Below, piece by piece: positions 35,412-44,336 of a stretch of 64,000 nucleotides of DNA (positions within the stretch are counted from its first letter, which is position 1; every line of letters starts with the position of its first letter). Location: contig NZ_CP180316.1 in the NCBI RefSeq assembly GCF_051131705.1, positions 4,278,001-4,342,000 of the forward strand, written 5' to 3'. The notes under the pieces are model-generated. The model was not told the origin of the DNA. It did not search any database and saw only the letters and a list, made by a program, of their open reading frames with translations. The position numbers and the translations under genes are program-made. The DNA is from Arthrobacter_M sp030063245. GTDB lineage: Bacteria; Actinomycetota; Actinomycetes; Actinomycetales; Micrococcaceae.

Positions 35412-36547
35412 TAGTGTAGCGTGTCGTTGATTCCTTTGGGTCTGATTGTTTGTCAGACTTGATCCATGGTTTATCTGGCAAAGGCACTTCAGTTGCGCGA
35501 CGGGGACCGGGGCGCCCTGGAAGCGTTGACTCGTGGGAATTCTTCCACTGCGACGTTGGCGTTGCGGGCGCGCACGGTTTTGTTGGCTGCTGACGGGATG
35601 CCGAATGTCCAGATTGAGAAGATCACCGGGTTTTCGGCGCCCACGGTTTTGAAGTGGCGCAACCGCTATGCCGAGGGCGGGATCGAGGCCCTGTCCGATG
35701 TCCAGCGCCCGGGCCGGGAGCGGGAGATCGACGAACTCGCCCTGATTGCCGACACCCTGACCAATGACGGGAACCCGCCGGCGGAGCTGGGGATCTCGCA
35801 CTGGTCCGCGCGCATCATGGCCGAACGCCACGGAATCTCTTTTTCGTCCGTGGCCCGAATCTGGCGCCGTTGGAAGATCCAGCCGCATCGGATCGAGACG
35901 TTTAAATTCTCCACCGACCCGGCCCTGGAGTCCAAGCTCCGGGACGTGGTGGGCCTGTACATGTCCCCGCCGGAAAACGCGGTGGTGGTGAGCATTGATG
36001 AGAAGACCCAAATCCAGGCACTGTCCCGCACCGGCCCGGACCAGCCGCTGTCCCCGACCCACCCGCTGCAGCAGACGCACGACTACAAGCGCAACGGCAC
36101 CACCACCTTGTTCGCCGCCTTGGAGGTTCTCACCGGCAAACTCAGCGCGAACGCCTTCTACCCAAAGCACACCAACATCGAGTTCGTCGATTTCCTGAGC
36201 CGGGTCGCCCACGCCCACCCCGGGGTTGAGCTGCATGTCATCTGCGACAACTATGCGACCCATAAGCACCAGAACGTGAAGGACTGGCTGGCCGAAAACC
36301 CGCGCGTGAGCCTGCATTTCACCCCGACCAGCTGTTCCTGGCTGAACATGGTGGAGATCTTCTTCGGGATCATCACCCGCCAGTGCCTCAAACGCGGAGC
36401 ATTCAGCTCCGTGAAAGAGCTGGAGGAAACCATGGAACGCTACATCGAGAACTACAACCAGGACGCCAAACCATTCACCTGGACCAAGTCAGCGGAGTAT
36501 CTCCTGGGCAAGATGAAACGCAAACAAACCATTAACACGGAACACTA
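35412..36547. mobile_element. IS630-family insertion sequence with TA target duplication
   Basis: Terminal inverted repeats GTGTAGCGTGT (35414 onward) and, on the opposite strand at the right end, GTGTTCCGTGT. TA dinucleotides flank both ends (35412-35413 and 36546-36547), as expected for IS630/Tc1 elements, which duplicate a TA target. About 1.13 kb with one intact transposase gene. Confidence 0.85.
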
Positions 36548-36548
36548 G
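35466..36548 (+). CDS. IS630-family transposase
   Basis: 360 residues. N-terminal helix-turn-helix (ADGMPNVQIEKITGFSAPTV) for end binding. The DDE core has VVSIDEKTQIQAL (first Asp), LHVICDNYATHKH (second Asp) and TSCSWLNMVEIFFG (Glu), all catalytic residues present, so the protein should be active. Its TAG stop is formed by the duplicated TA plus the first host base. The same CTAG supplies the TAG stop of the minus-strand response-regulator gene. Confidence 0.93.
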   Translation: MVYLAKALQLRDGDRGALEALTRGNSSTATLALRARTVLLAADGMPNVQIEKITGFSAPTVLKWRNRYAEGGIEALSDVQRPGREREIDELALIADTLTNDGNPPAELGISHWSARIMAERHGISFSSVARIWRRWKIQPHRIETFKFSTDPALESKLRDVVGLYMSPPENAVVVSIDEKTQIQALSRTGPDQPLSPTHPLQQTHDYKRNGTTTLFAALEVLTGKLSANAFYPKHTNIEFVDFLSRVAHAHPGVELHVICDNYATHKHQNVKDWLAENPRVSLHFTPTSCSWLNMVEIFFGIITRQCLKRGAFSSVKELEETMERYIENYNQDAKPFTWTKSAEYLLGKMKRKQTINTEH

Positions 36549-37198
36549 CGGCCGGAGGCGCGGATAATCCTGCGCTGCGTGGCCACGGAAATCGCGGCCG
36601 TCCGGTTATCCACGCCCAGCTTCTCGTAGATGTGCACCAGATGCGTCTTGACCGTCGCCTCCGAGATGAACAGGGCCTTGGCGATGGCACGATTGGACAT
36701 TCCGGTGGCCAGCAGCTCCACCAGCTGCACTTCCCGCACCGACAGTGCCGGCTCAGGGTTACGGATCCGGCCCATCAGCCGGGCCGCCACCTCCGGGGCC
36801 AGCGCGGTCTGTCCGGCCGCGGCAGACATTACCGCCTGCAGGATCTGTTCCGGCGGCGCGTCCTTGAGCATTTATCCGCTGGCACCGGCCTCAACCGCTG
36901 CCAGGATGTCCGCATCCGTGTCATACGTGGTCAGAATCAGCACCGGGGGCGGCGACGGCAGGGATCTGATCTTTGCTGTGGCGATGACACCGTCCATCCC
37001 GGCGCCCATCTGCAGATCCATCAGCACCACGTCCACCTGCTCACCCAGCGTCGTCAGGCGCGCCAGCTCGCGCAGGGCGGCGCCGCCGTCGGCTGCTTCC
37101 GCGGCGACCGTTATGCCCTCGAATTCGGTGAGCATGGCGCGCAGCCCGGCGCGCACCACGGGGTGGTCATCAACCAGCAGCAGTCGGATTTCAGACAT
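36545..37198 (-). pseudogene. LuxR-type response regulator interrupted by TAA between receiver and HTH
   Basis: Start ATG 37198, overlapping the kinase stop by eight bases. The receiver domain runs to VEAGASG, with phospho-Asp context VVLMDLQMGAGMDG. It is followed by TAA (36872-36874) where the family has Tyr, and directly by ATG: MLKDAPPEQILQAV. The same frame then continues through a complete HTH (LSVREVQLVELLATG, SEATVKTHLVHIYEKLG). Either a nonsense mutation, or a natural split in which the DNA-binding half is made by re-initiation at TAAATG. No frameshift is involved. Confidence 0.8.
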
Positions 37199-38597
37199 CG
37201 TTCCCCTTGTCTGCGGGGCCATCCCGGACGGCACTATCGCGATCGACGACCTCCAATTCGTCGCCGTCCCCGACACCATTTCCCAGACCGGCGCCTTCAC
37301 GGTCGCCCCTATCCGGCGGAACGGCCGGTTCCAGCGGCAGGCGCAAAGCCACCACGGTGCCTTCGCCGGGAGCGGATTCCAACGCCAGCGTCCCGTTCTG
37401 CGCTCCGACGCGCTCACGCAGGTAGCGCAGCCCGTATCCGCTGCCGTCCGCCCGCGCCGGCGCCGGCGCCGGATCAAAGCCCACGCCGTCGTCGTAAATG
37501 TCCATCGTCACTTCGCTCCCCAGGGAGCTGAGGGTGACGACGGCGGTCCCGGCCTTCGCGTGCAGCCAGACGTTGGCCAGGCTGGACTGCGCCGCGCGCA
37601 ACAGGGTGACCTGGTACGGCTGCGGCAGCTCCACGGGTTCGCCATCGAGCTCGAACCTGCAGCGCAGGCCAACGCCGCGGGCGGCCGCCTCCGTCTCCGT
37701 CTTCTCGCAGAGCCGGCGCAGGCTCTCCACCAGCGACGACTCCTGCAGCTGCGGGGACGACAGGCCACGGACAAAGTTCCGGGCCTCGGCCAGCGAATCC
37801 GCCGCGGTCTGCTGCACCATCGCCAACCGGTTCCGCGCGGTGAACGGATCCCCGGTGCTCAGCGATTTATCCGCGGCCCGCGAAAGCAGCACGATGCTGG
37901 AAAAACCCTGCGCCAGGGTGTCGTGGATTTCACGGGCCAGCCGCTCGCGCTCGGCCAGCACACCGGCGTCGTGCTGGGTTCTTGCCAGTTCGGCCCGGGT
38001 CCGGCGGAGCTCATCCGCGGCACGGCGCTGGAGTTCGCCCTCCAGGTACAGCGCCCGGTAGGCGATCCCGGTTGCGATCGAGAAAACGGCGCCGAGCACC
38101 GGCCCCACCACGGCCGCCGCCGCCGGTACGGCAAGCCCGCTGGCGGCCCACTGCGACGCGATGACGGCCGCGGTCATGAGCGCAACGGTCACTATCGCCA
38201 GCCGACGCGGGAGCACGTGAATATGCAGGAAGAACAGCGGAAACGCCAGCCAGGAAAATTCGGCACTTCCGGCGAGCAGGACGCCCCAGAGTGCGGTGAC
38301 CGTGGCCAGCCAGAAGATGGCATACCGGCCCGGATCCAGCGCGGAGAGTCCTGCCGCGTACCGCTTTTCGAGTACGGTTCCGGCCAGAAACACCAGCGCC
38401 AGAAGGACGGCGACGGCCAGCAGCGCCCAGCGTGCCGGGCCATCCTGGACCGTGGTGAGGAGCCGGACGACGGCGATCGTCAGCAGCAGCGCGAAGCCGA
38501 CATGCAAGGTGACCCGCAGGAAACGCAGGATCAGGACGCTGGAGGAGGCGGGGCTGCCCGCTGCGGCCGGCGCGGGGACTGGTTCCGGGGCAGGCAT
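37191..38597 (-). CDS. Sensor histidine kinase (LuxR-pair type)
   Basis: 468 residues. Several membrane helices (about residues 25-165) form a sensor with little extracellular loop. Then the dimerisation/phosphorylation helix REIHDTLAQGFSSIVLLS (His about residue 225), and HATPase motifs including DGVGFDP and GYGLRYLRERV. A Pro-rich N-terminus and a Gly/Asp-rich C-terminal tail overlap the regulator gene by eight bases. Divergent from an ABC transporter (38774-40729), a likely regulatory target. Confidence 0.88.
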   Translation of the reverse strand: MPAPEPVPAPAAAGSPASSSVLILRFLRVTLHVGFALLLTIAVVRLLTTVQDGPARWALLAVAVLLALVFLAGTVLEKRYAAGLSALDPGRYAIFWLATVTALWGVLLAGSAEFSWLAFPLFFLHIHVLPRRLAIVTVALMTAAVIASQWAASGLAVPAAAAVVGPVLGAVFSIATGIAYRALYLEGELQRRAADELRRTRAELARTQHDAGVLAERERLAREIHDTLAQGFSSIVLLSRAADKSLSTGDPFTARNRLAMVQQTAADSLAEARNFVRGLSSPQLQESSLVESLRRLCEKTETEAAARGVGLRCRFELDGEPVELPQPYQVTLLRAAQSSLANVWLHAKAGTAVVTLSSLGSEVTMDIYDDGVGFDPAPAPARADGSGYGLRYLRERVGAQNGTLALESAPGEGTVVALRLPLEPAVPPDRGDREGAGLGNGVGDGDELEVVDRDSAVRDGPADKGNDV

Positions 38598-38773
38598 AGC
38601 ACCAGCTTAGGCGCTGCCGGAGACGAGCGGATCATACGAATGGTTGATGGGGCGATCAGCCGCCCGGTCAGCGGGGATCATCCGACTCCCCGATGTTGAA
38701 GGCACTGATCGGCGGGAAAGTGGAAGTACGAGATGTTCCGCCGCTTCGGCACCCGACTGAAAGAAGAAAAACC

Positions 38774-39895
38774 GTGTTTCTCGCCATCCGCGATATCCGC
38801 TTTGCGAAGGGCCGTTTCGCCCTCATGGGCGGCGTCGTCGCCCTGATCACCGTGCTGCTGGTCATGCTCTCCGGCCTCACTGCCGGACTGGGCAATCAGT
38901 CAACGTCTGCCATCGCGGAGCTTGGCGCCAGCAGCAGCACCAAGGCGGTCGACACCATCGCCTTTGGCGCACCCGGCAGCACTGATCCCAAGGCATCCTT
39001 TACGGAGAGAGAGGTGACCGCCGCACAGGTGCAAAGCTGGAAGACGCAGCCGGGCGTGGCCAATGCCGAGCCTGTTGGCATCAGCCAGACCCGTTTCCAG
39101 GGTGCCGGCGGCAACAACGGGACCACCAATGTGGCGGTCTTCGGTGTCCAGGCGGGCGGCAGCCTGGCCCCCGCGCCCGTTACCGCAGACACCGTTGTCA
39201 TCGGTAAAACCGTGGCAAAGGACCTTTCACTCTCGGTCGGCGATAAGGCCAGTGTGGGCGATACCGAGCTGACCATCAGCGCCATCGTCGATGACCAGTG
39301 GTACTCACATACCGGTGTCGTGTGGACCGCCCAGCCCACCTGGGCCGCGCTGGCGCACCTGACGGACAAGGATCAGGTGGGCACGGTCCTCGCGGTCAGC
39401 TACGCCGATGGGGCTGTGATTGGTGACAGGGTCGATGAGGCTGCGGCCAACAGCGCCGCCAACACGGTGAGCACCTCCCGTACCGGATCCTTCCAGGCCC
39501 TGGGTTCCTACAAGAGCGAAAACGGCTCGTTGATGCTCATGCAGGCGTTCCTTTACGGCATCTCCGCCCTGGTGATCGTGGCCTTCCTGACGGTCTGGAC
39601 CGTCCAGCGGACCCGCGACATCGCGGTCCTAAAGGCGATGGGCGCCTCCGGCTCCTATGTGCTCCGGGACGCCATCACCCAGGCGGCCATCGTCCTGCTC
39701 GCAGGAGCCGCCATCGGTGGCCTGATCGGCATCACCGGCGGCTTCTTCGCCGCGACGGCCGCGCCCTTCCTGGTTTCACCCGCCACCACGCTGCTGCCGA
39801 TTGTGGGCATTGTGCTGCTGGGACTGGCCGGCTCCGCCCTGGCCGTCCGCCGGGTGACCAAGGTGGACGCGCTGATTGCCCTCGGCGGCAACTAA
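38774..39895 (+). CDS. ABC transporter permease, MacB/FtsX-like
   Basis: 373 residues from GTG 38774 (VFLAIRDIRFAKGRFALMGG). An N-terminal helix is followed by a large extracytoplasmic domain (about residues 40-240) and three C-terminal helices, with VWTVQRTRDIAVLKAMGASG and DAITQAAIVLLAGAAIGG, the MacB/FtsX signature. The four-helix layout suits mechanotransmission of lipoprotein or peptide export. Partner ATPase is encoded 84 bases downstream. Divergent from the two-component genes. Confidence 0.85.
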   Translation: MFLAIRDIRFAKGRFALMGGVVALITVLLVMLSGLTAGLGNQSTSAIAELGASSSTKAVDTIAFGAPGSTDPKASFTEREVTAAQVQSWKTQPGVANAEPVGISQTRFQGAGGNNGTTNVAVFGVQAGGSLAPAPVTADTVVIGKTVAKDLSLSVGDKASVGDTELTISAIVDDQWYSHTGVVWTAQPTWAALAHLTDKDQVGTVLAVSYADGAVIGDRVDEAAANSAANTVSTSRTGSFQALGSYKSENGSLMLMQAFLYGISALVIVAFLTVWTVQRTRDIAVLKAMGASGSYVLRDAITQAAIVLLAGAAIGGLIGITGGFFAATAAPFLVSPATTLLPIVGIVLLGLAGSALAVRRVTKVDALIALGGN

Positions 39896-39979
39896 CCACA
39901 ATCTGAGGTGCCCGCGATGGGGCCCCTCAACGAAAACACCCCCGCTATGAGCACCTCAGTTCCTGAAAGGACCTTCCTC

Positions 39980-40729
39980 ATGGCTTCCACCACTCTCGGC
40001 CCGCTCTCCCCGACACCGACACCTACACCGACGCGCACCGGCGCACCGTTGAGCCTCATCAACGTCACCCTCGAATACCCGGACGGCGAGGGAACCATCA
40101 AGGCGATGGACGACGTCAGCATGGAGGTCAGCGCCGGCCAGATGATGGCCCTCGTCGGGCCCTCGGGTTCGGGCAAGTCCAGCCTGCTGGCGGCGGCCGC
40201 CACCCTGGTCCGCCCCACCAGCGGACTGGTGATCATTGACGGCACCGACGCGACGGGCCTCAAGGACAAGGAACTCACGACGCTGCGGCGCGACAAGGTC
40301 GGCATCATCTTTCAACAGCCAAACCTGCTGGCCGCACTGACTGCAGCGGAACAGCTCGTTATCGGCGACCACCTGCGCGGGAAGCCGCTCAAAGCGGCAC
40401 GGTCAAAGGCCGCCGAGCTGCTGGACATCGTCGGTCTGGCGTCGTCGGCCAACAAACGCCCGCACCCGCTCTCCGGGGGTCAGCGCCAGCGTGTCAACAT
40501 TGCCCGCGCCCTGATGGGCGACCCGACGGTGCTGCTGGTGGATGAGCCGACGGCGGCGCTTGATCATGAGCGCAGCGACGCCATTGTCCGGCTGCTGCGC
40601 CGGGTCACGGACGAATTCCAGCTGGCCACCGTCATGGTGACCCACGACACCGAGTTTGTTCCGCTTACGGATGCCGTGGCCACGATGCGCGATGGCAAGC
40701 TGTCCGCCGCCGTCCCGACGCATTCCTGA
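39980..40729 (+). CDS. ABC transporter ATP-binding protein, MacB/LolD-like
   Basis: 249 residues from ATG 39980, preceded by AAAGGA; in-frame ATGs at 39908 and 39947 lack such a site. Walker A GPSGSGKSS, Q-loop FQQPNLL, signature LSGGQRQRVNIA, Walker B VLLVDEPTAALD, and H-loop VTHDTE. The N-terminus carries a Pro/Thr-rich stretch (TPTPTPTRTG). Powers the adjacent MacB/FtsX-like permease. Confidence 0.92.
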   Translation: MASTTLGPLSPTPTPTPTRTGAPLSLINVTLEYPDGEGTIKAMDDVSMEVSAGQMMALVGPSGSGKSSLLAAAATLVRPTSGLVIIDGTDATGLKDKELTTLRRDKVGIIFQQPNLLAALTAAEQLVIGDHLRGKPLKAARSKAAELLDIVGLASSANKRPHPLSGGQRQRVNIARALMGDPTVLLVDEPTAALDHERSDAIVRLLRRVTDEFQLATVMVTHDTEFVPLTDAVATMRDGKLSAAVPTHS

Positions 40730-40771
40730 TCCGGCCGGAAATACAGCGGAGTACCCCGCAGGGGACGGAAT

Positions 40772-40801
40772 CCGGGCGCCGCTGTTACCCGCGGCGCCCG
40801 G
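40772..40801 (+). terminator. G+C-rich hairpin after the ABC transporter
   Basis: CCGGGCGCCGC, an eight-base loop, GCGGCGCCCGG: an 11-bp perfect stem about 45 bases after the ATPase stop. No T tract follows, so it may be an intrinsic terminator of the actinobacterial type or simply a strong stem. Confidence 0.5.
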
Positions 40802-40931
40802 TCCCTGACCGGCGTGCCCCGCGCCGAGCTCATTTTCAGCATGCAATACTGAAATTTGAGCGCAACGGAAGAGAGGGAGCGGCACCGCCCGACCGCCACC
40901 GGGCGGACCACGGGGGCGTCCGGCCGAGATC

Positions 40932-41678
40932 ATGAAAAAAAGACCCTTAGTGGTACGCCTGGTGGGAGCCGCGCTGACGCTTGTGCTCCTGTGGCAGGGC
41001 CTCGCCACCGTCAGCTATCTCAGCGGTTCCAGCCAGCTCGCAAATATTGCCGGTAAGGGAACCATCAATGCCTACATGACCCCCCTGTTCAAACAGTACT
41101 GGTCGGTATTCGCCCCCGATCCGATCCAGGTGGATACGGAGCTTCTGGTCCGGGCCCAGATCAACGGCACAGACACCGAGTGGTTCAATATCTCCCAGGC
41201 CGACGTGGACAGGTCCATCCTGCACCAGCCCGTGCCCTCCCGGCTGTACCTGACCAACTTCCAGCTCACCTCGCACTATCAGGTATCCGCCGGGCTGCTC
41301 CCGCAGAACCTGCAAAACGTGCCGAAGCAGCCATTCGTCGGATCCGACTGGCTGGAACGGATGAAGAAGGATCTGGCCGATACCGGCTCAGCCGCGGACA
41401 CCGCGGCCGTCACGCAGTTCGTTAAGGATGAAACGGCGATGACGTCCATGGTCAGCTCCGTGGCCCGGGCACGCTGGGGCGACGGTGTCACGGCGGTCCA
41501 ATTCACGATCCGGACCATCCCGGTAAAACCCTACGCCGAGCGGAACAATAACGACTATCAGGTCACGGCGACGGATTTCGAAGCGGGCTGGCGCGGCGTC
41601 ATCCAGGTTCCAGACATAGATTTGGCCGCCATCGAGGCCATGTACGGCACGAAGGCGGCACCCCATGTCAGCAACTAA
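40932..41678 (+). CDS. DUF5819-family protein, membrane-anchored
   Basis: 248 residues: one N-terminal membrane helix (VRLVGAALTLVLLWQGLATVSY), then an extracytoplasmic domain with PLFKQYWSVFAPDPIQVD, the hallmark of DUF5819. The domain also contains WGDGVTAVQFTIRTIPVKPY. It overlaps the downstream HTTM/SdpB-like gene by 14 bases, so both are made together. In known genomes DUF5819 proteins accompany HTTM proteins, and the pair is likened to SdpA/SdpB, which help mature the SDP killing peptide in Bacillus. No toxin gene is recognised here. Function unproven. Confidence 0.75.
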   Translation: MKKRPLVVRLVGAALTLVLLWQGLATVSYLSGSSQLANIAGKGTINAYMTPLFKQYWSVFAPDPIQVDTELLVRAQINGTDTEWFNISQADVDRSILHQPVPSRLYLTNFQLTSHYQVSAGLLPQNLQNVPKQPFVGSDWLERMKKDLADTGSAADTAAVTQFVKDETAMTSMVSSVARARWGDGVTAVQFTIRTIPVKPYAERNNNDYQVTATDFEAGWRGVIQVPDIDLAAIEAMYGTKAAPHVSN

Positions 41679-42855
41679 TACGTCGTCGGCCCCCGCCGCC
41701 GGAACAGCCGAAGCGCCGAAGCTCAACGTCGTCGGCAGGCTCGAATCCTGGCTGCTGGACGGAAAACGCGCCAAGTACGCCACATCCATCCTGCGTATTC
41801 TGCTCGGCGTGTCCGTGGTCGCGATCGTTGCCACCAATTTCATGGACCGTAAATACATCTGGGGTACCGCCTCTGGCTGGGCGCAGCCTTACCGCAATGA
41901 CAGCATCTGGAACTTCTGGCTGTTCAAGTACTTTAACGCCGGTGACCCTGATGCCCTGCTGGTGGCCAAACTGGTGCTGCTGGCCGGTTTCGGCGTACTC
42001 ATGGTGCTCGGCTGGCGGACCCGCATCGTTACGCTGGTGACGCTGCTGATGTTCATCTCGCTGGCGGCCCTGGGCCCCACCTCCTCGGACTCGGCGGATA
42101 ATGCGCTGCGCATCATGCTGATCTACAGTTCCTTCACCGACGGTTCGCAGCGGTGGTCCCTGGACGCGCGGCGCCGCCGGATCCGCAGCGAGAAGTCGTC
42201 CACCGCACGGCGTCAGTCATTTATCGCCCGGACCGCGGCACCGGGCTGGTTTGGCATCATCGTGCACAACCTCGCTGTCGTCGCCATCGGCGCACAGGTC
42301 ATCATCATCTATCTGGTGGCCGGGGTCGCAAAGGCCCGCGGCACCCTATGGCGCGACGGCACGGCGATCTATTATCCAATGCATGCGGAGAACTTCAGTC
42401 CGTGGCCGCAATTGAACCACCTGCTGGTGGCCAATGATTTAATGGTGCATCTGATTTCCTGGGGCTCGGTGGCCATTCAGGTGCTGTTTCCGCTCCTGCT
42501 GCTCAACCGCTGGACCCGGCGTCTTGCTGTTCTCGGACTCATCGCCATGCATGCCGGCATCGGCGTCTTCTTGGGTCTGAGTGTCTTCTCCTTGTCCATG
42601 GTGGCCGCGGATGTCATCTTCGTGCGTGACTCGACCATAGACTCCGTCGGTGGCTGGCTCCGCGGTAGGCGTAAGCGCCGGCCGGGTGCGGTGCTGGAGC
42701 CAGCGCCGACGGGCACCTCGGAAGCCAGGAGCGCCGAACGTCGGGACCCGGACGGACAGGACCCGGACGGACGGAGTACGACGCCGCCGACCACTGCCAC
42801 CTCCGCCGCAATGCCGGCGGACAGGCCCGCGGAATCGGGCCCGGCTGCTTCCTAA
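41665..42855 (+). CDS. HTTM/SdpB-like multi-TM protein
   Basis: 396 residues with about eight hydrophobic segments. KYIWGTASGWAQPYRNDSIWNFW near residue 60 and MVHLISWGSVAIQVLFPLLL near residue 265 resemble SdpB/HTTM (vitamin K-dependent carboxylase-like) membrane proteins. A disordered Arg/Pro/Thr/Ala-rich tail occupies about residues 330-396. The start overlaps the DUF5819 gene. Family members modify or mature peptides or proteins at the membrane; the partner substrate is not visible nearby. Confidence 0.75.
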   Translation: MSATNTSSAPAAGTAEAPKLNVVGRLESWLLDGKRAKYATSILRILLGVSVVAIVATNFMDRKYIWGTASGWAQPYRNDSIWNFWLFKYFNAGDPDALLVAKLVLLAGFGVLMVLGWRTRIVTLVTLLMFISLAALGPTSSDSADNALRIMLIYSSFTDGSQRWSLDARRRRIRSEKSSTARRQSFIARTAAPGWFGIIVHNLAVVAIGAQVIIIYLVAGVAKARGTLWRDGTAIYYPMHAENFSPWPQLNHLLVANDLMVHLISWGSVAIQVLFPLLLLNRWTRRLAVLGLIAMHAGIGVFLGLSVFSLSMVAADVIFVRDSTIDSVGGWLRGRRKRRPGAVLEPAPTGTSEARSAERRDPDGQDPDGRSTTPPTTATSAAMPADRPAESGPAAS

Positions 42856-42887
42856 CAGGCTCAGCCGCGACACCGAAAAGCCAACGG

Positions 42888-44336
42888 TCAGACGCCGAGC
42901 TCCGGCGCCGGCAGCGCGAAAATGTCCTTGAGGGCACTCTGCGCCGCATACCAGCCGCACAGCCCGTGCACGGCGGGGCCCGGCGGGGTCGACGACGAAC
43001 AAAGGTACACACCCTTCGCCGGCGTGCGCCACGGATTGGCCGAAACCACGGGACGTTTGATCAGCTGCCGCAGTGTCACCGCTCCGGCACTGAAGTCCCC
43101 GCCAATGTAGTTCGGGTTGTACCGGCTGTATTCGTCGGCGGTGATCGTGTTCCGGGCGACGATGACGTCCCGGAACCCGGGTGCAAAGCGTTCAATCTGC
43201 GCGGTGATCCCCTCGGTCACATCCACCGTCGAGCCGGCCGGAACATGGGTGTAGGTCCACAGCACCTGGCGTCCGGCGGGTGCCCTGCTGGGGTCATAGG
43301 GGCTCGGCTGGCTGACCAGCACGTAGGGGTTGGCGGGGTGGATTCCGGCAGCCACCTCCGCCTCGGAGCGGGCGAGTTCCGCCCGGCTCCCGCCCAGGTG
43401 CAGGGTGGATGCCGCGGCCAGCTCGGCATTGCTCCAGGGCACCGGTCCGGAAAGCGCAAAATCCACCTTGCTGGCGGCATTGCCGTATGTGAAGGATGCC
43501 AGGGCCCGCAGGTACGACGGCGGCAGCTCGTCGGCCGCGATTCTGGCCAGGGACGCTGCGGAGACATCCAGCAGTACAGCCTTCGCACCCGAGTCCGCGC
43601 GGGCTTCGGCCAGTGTTGAGATGGTTGTATTGAGCACGATCTCACCGCCGCGAGCCAGCAGATCCGCCGCCATGGCATCCGCGATGGCCTGGGATCCGCC
43701 CAGCGGGACAGGCCAGCCCCGCCCGTGGGCATGCGCACCCAGCAGCATCCCCGCGCCGCCGGTGGAAAGCCTCGGCATTTTGCCGATCGAGTGGGCGTTA
43801 ACGCCCGCGATCATCGCTGGCGCGACGTCCTCCCGAAAGCGTGCATTCCACAACGGCGTGCCCTGCTCCAGCGTCCGCAGCCCGTATACCAGCGCGGCCA
43901 GCGGGTTCCGAGGCATCCGCAGCAGCTGGTGCTGGGTAAAATCCGTGACGCCATCCAGCAGCCGCACGATCGGGGCGAACAGCGCCCGGTAGGCGTCCCC
44001 GTCGCGCCCGAGTCCGTCGGCGGTACGGTCAAGGTCCCGGTAGGCGATGCCGGCCCTGCCGCCGTCCAGCGGGTGTGCGTAGGAAATCTCCGGGACCACC
44101 AGCTCTATCCGCTTATCGAGTTCGAAGGCCTGGAAAAACGGTGAGGCCAGTGCCATCGGGTGCACCGCGGAGCAGACGTCGTGCAGGAATCCGGGGAGAG
44201 TGAGTTCGGAGCTGCGCGTTCCGCCGCCGATGCCGGCGCCCATCTCATAGACCCGTACCTTCAGTCCGGCCCGCGCCAGCGTGACCGCTGCGGCAAGCCC
44301 ATTGGGGCCGGAACCAACGACGACGGCGTCAGTCAT
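42888..44336 (-). CDS. FAD-dependent oxidoreductase, phytoene-desaturase-like (CrtI/PYROXD2 group)
   Basis: 482 residues from ATG 44336. N-terminal FAD dinucleotide fold DAVVVGSGPNGLAAAVTLAR followed by the family's RSSELTLPGFLHDVCSAVHP. The C-terminal part has YLCSSSTPPGPAVHGLCGWY, typical of the CrtI-related NAD(P)/FAD group that is distinct from carotenoid clusters. No crtB or crtE lies nearby, so phytoene is an unlikely substrate. It overlaps the FemX-like gene by eight bases, which links it to an envelope operon. Confidence 0.82.
   Translation of the reverse strand: MTDAVVVGSGPNGLAAAVTLARAGLKVRVYEMGAGIGGGTRSSELTLPGFLHDVCSAVHPMALASPFFQAFELDKRIELVVPEISYAHPLDGGRAGIAYRDLDRTADGLGRDGDAYRALFAPIVRLLDGVTDFTQHQLLRMPRNPLAALVYGLRTLEQGTPLWNARFREDVAPAMIAGVNAHSIGKMPRLSTGGAGMLLGAHAHGRGWPVPLGGSQAIADAMAADLLARGGEIVLNTTISTLAEARADSGAKAVLLDVSAASLARIAADELPPSYLRALASFTYGNAASKVDFALSGPVPWSNAELAAASTLHLGGSRAELARSEAEVAAGIHPANPYVLVSQPSPYDPSRAPAGRQVLWTYTHVPAGSTVDVTEGITAQIERFAPGFRDVIVARNTITADEYSRYNPNYIGGDFSAGAVTLRQLIKRPVVSANPWRTPAKGVYLCSSSTPPGPAVHGLCGWYAAQSALKDIFALPAPELGV

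Noticed and set aside
35343..36317. 324-codon minus-strand open frame over the IS630 element
   Set aside because: Antisense to an intact transposase with all DDE residues.
36630..38699. 689-codon open frame on the plus strand
   Set aside because: It is antisense to the kinase and response regulator, has no recognisable domain, and the composition (Arg/Gln/Gly-rich) is typical of antisense frames in high-G+C DNA.
42888..44336. Carotenoid biosynthesis cluster
   Set aside because: Only one CrtI-like gene; no phytoene synthase, GGPP synthase or cyclase nearby.
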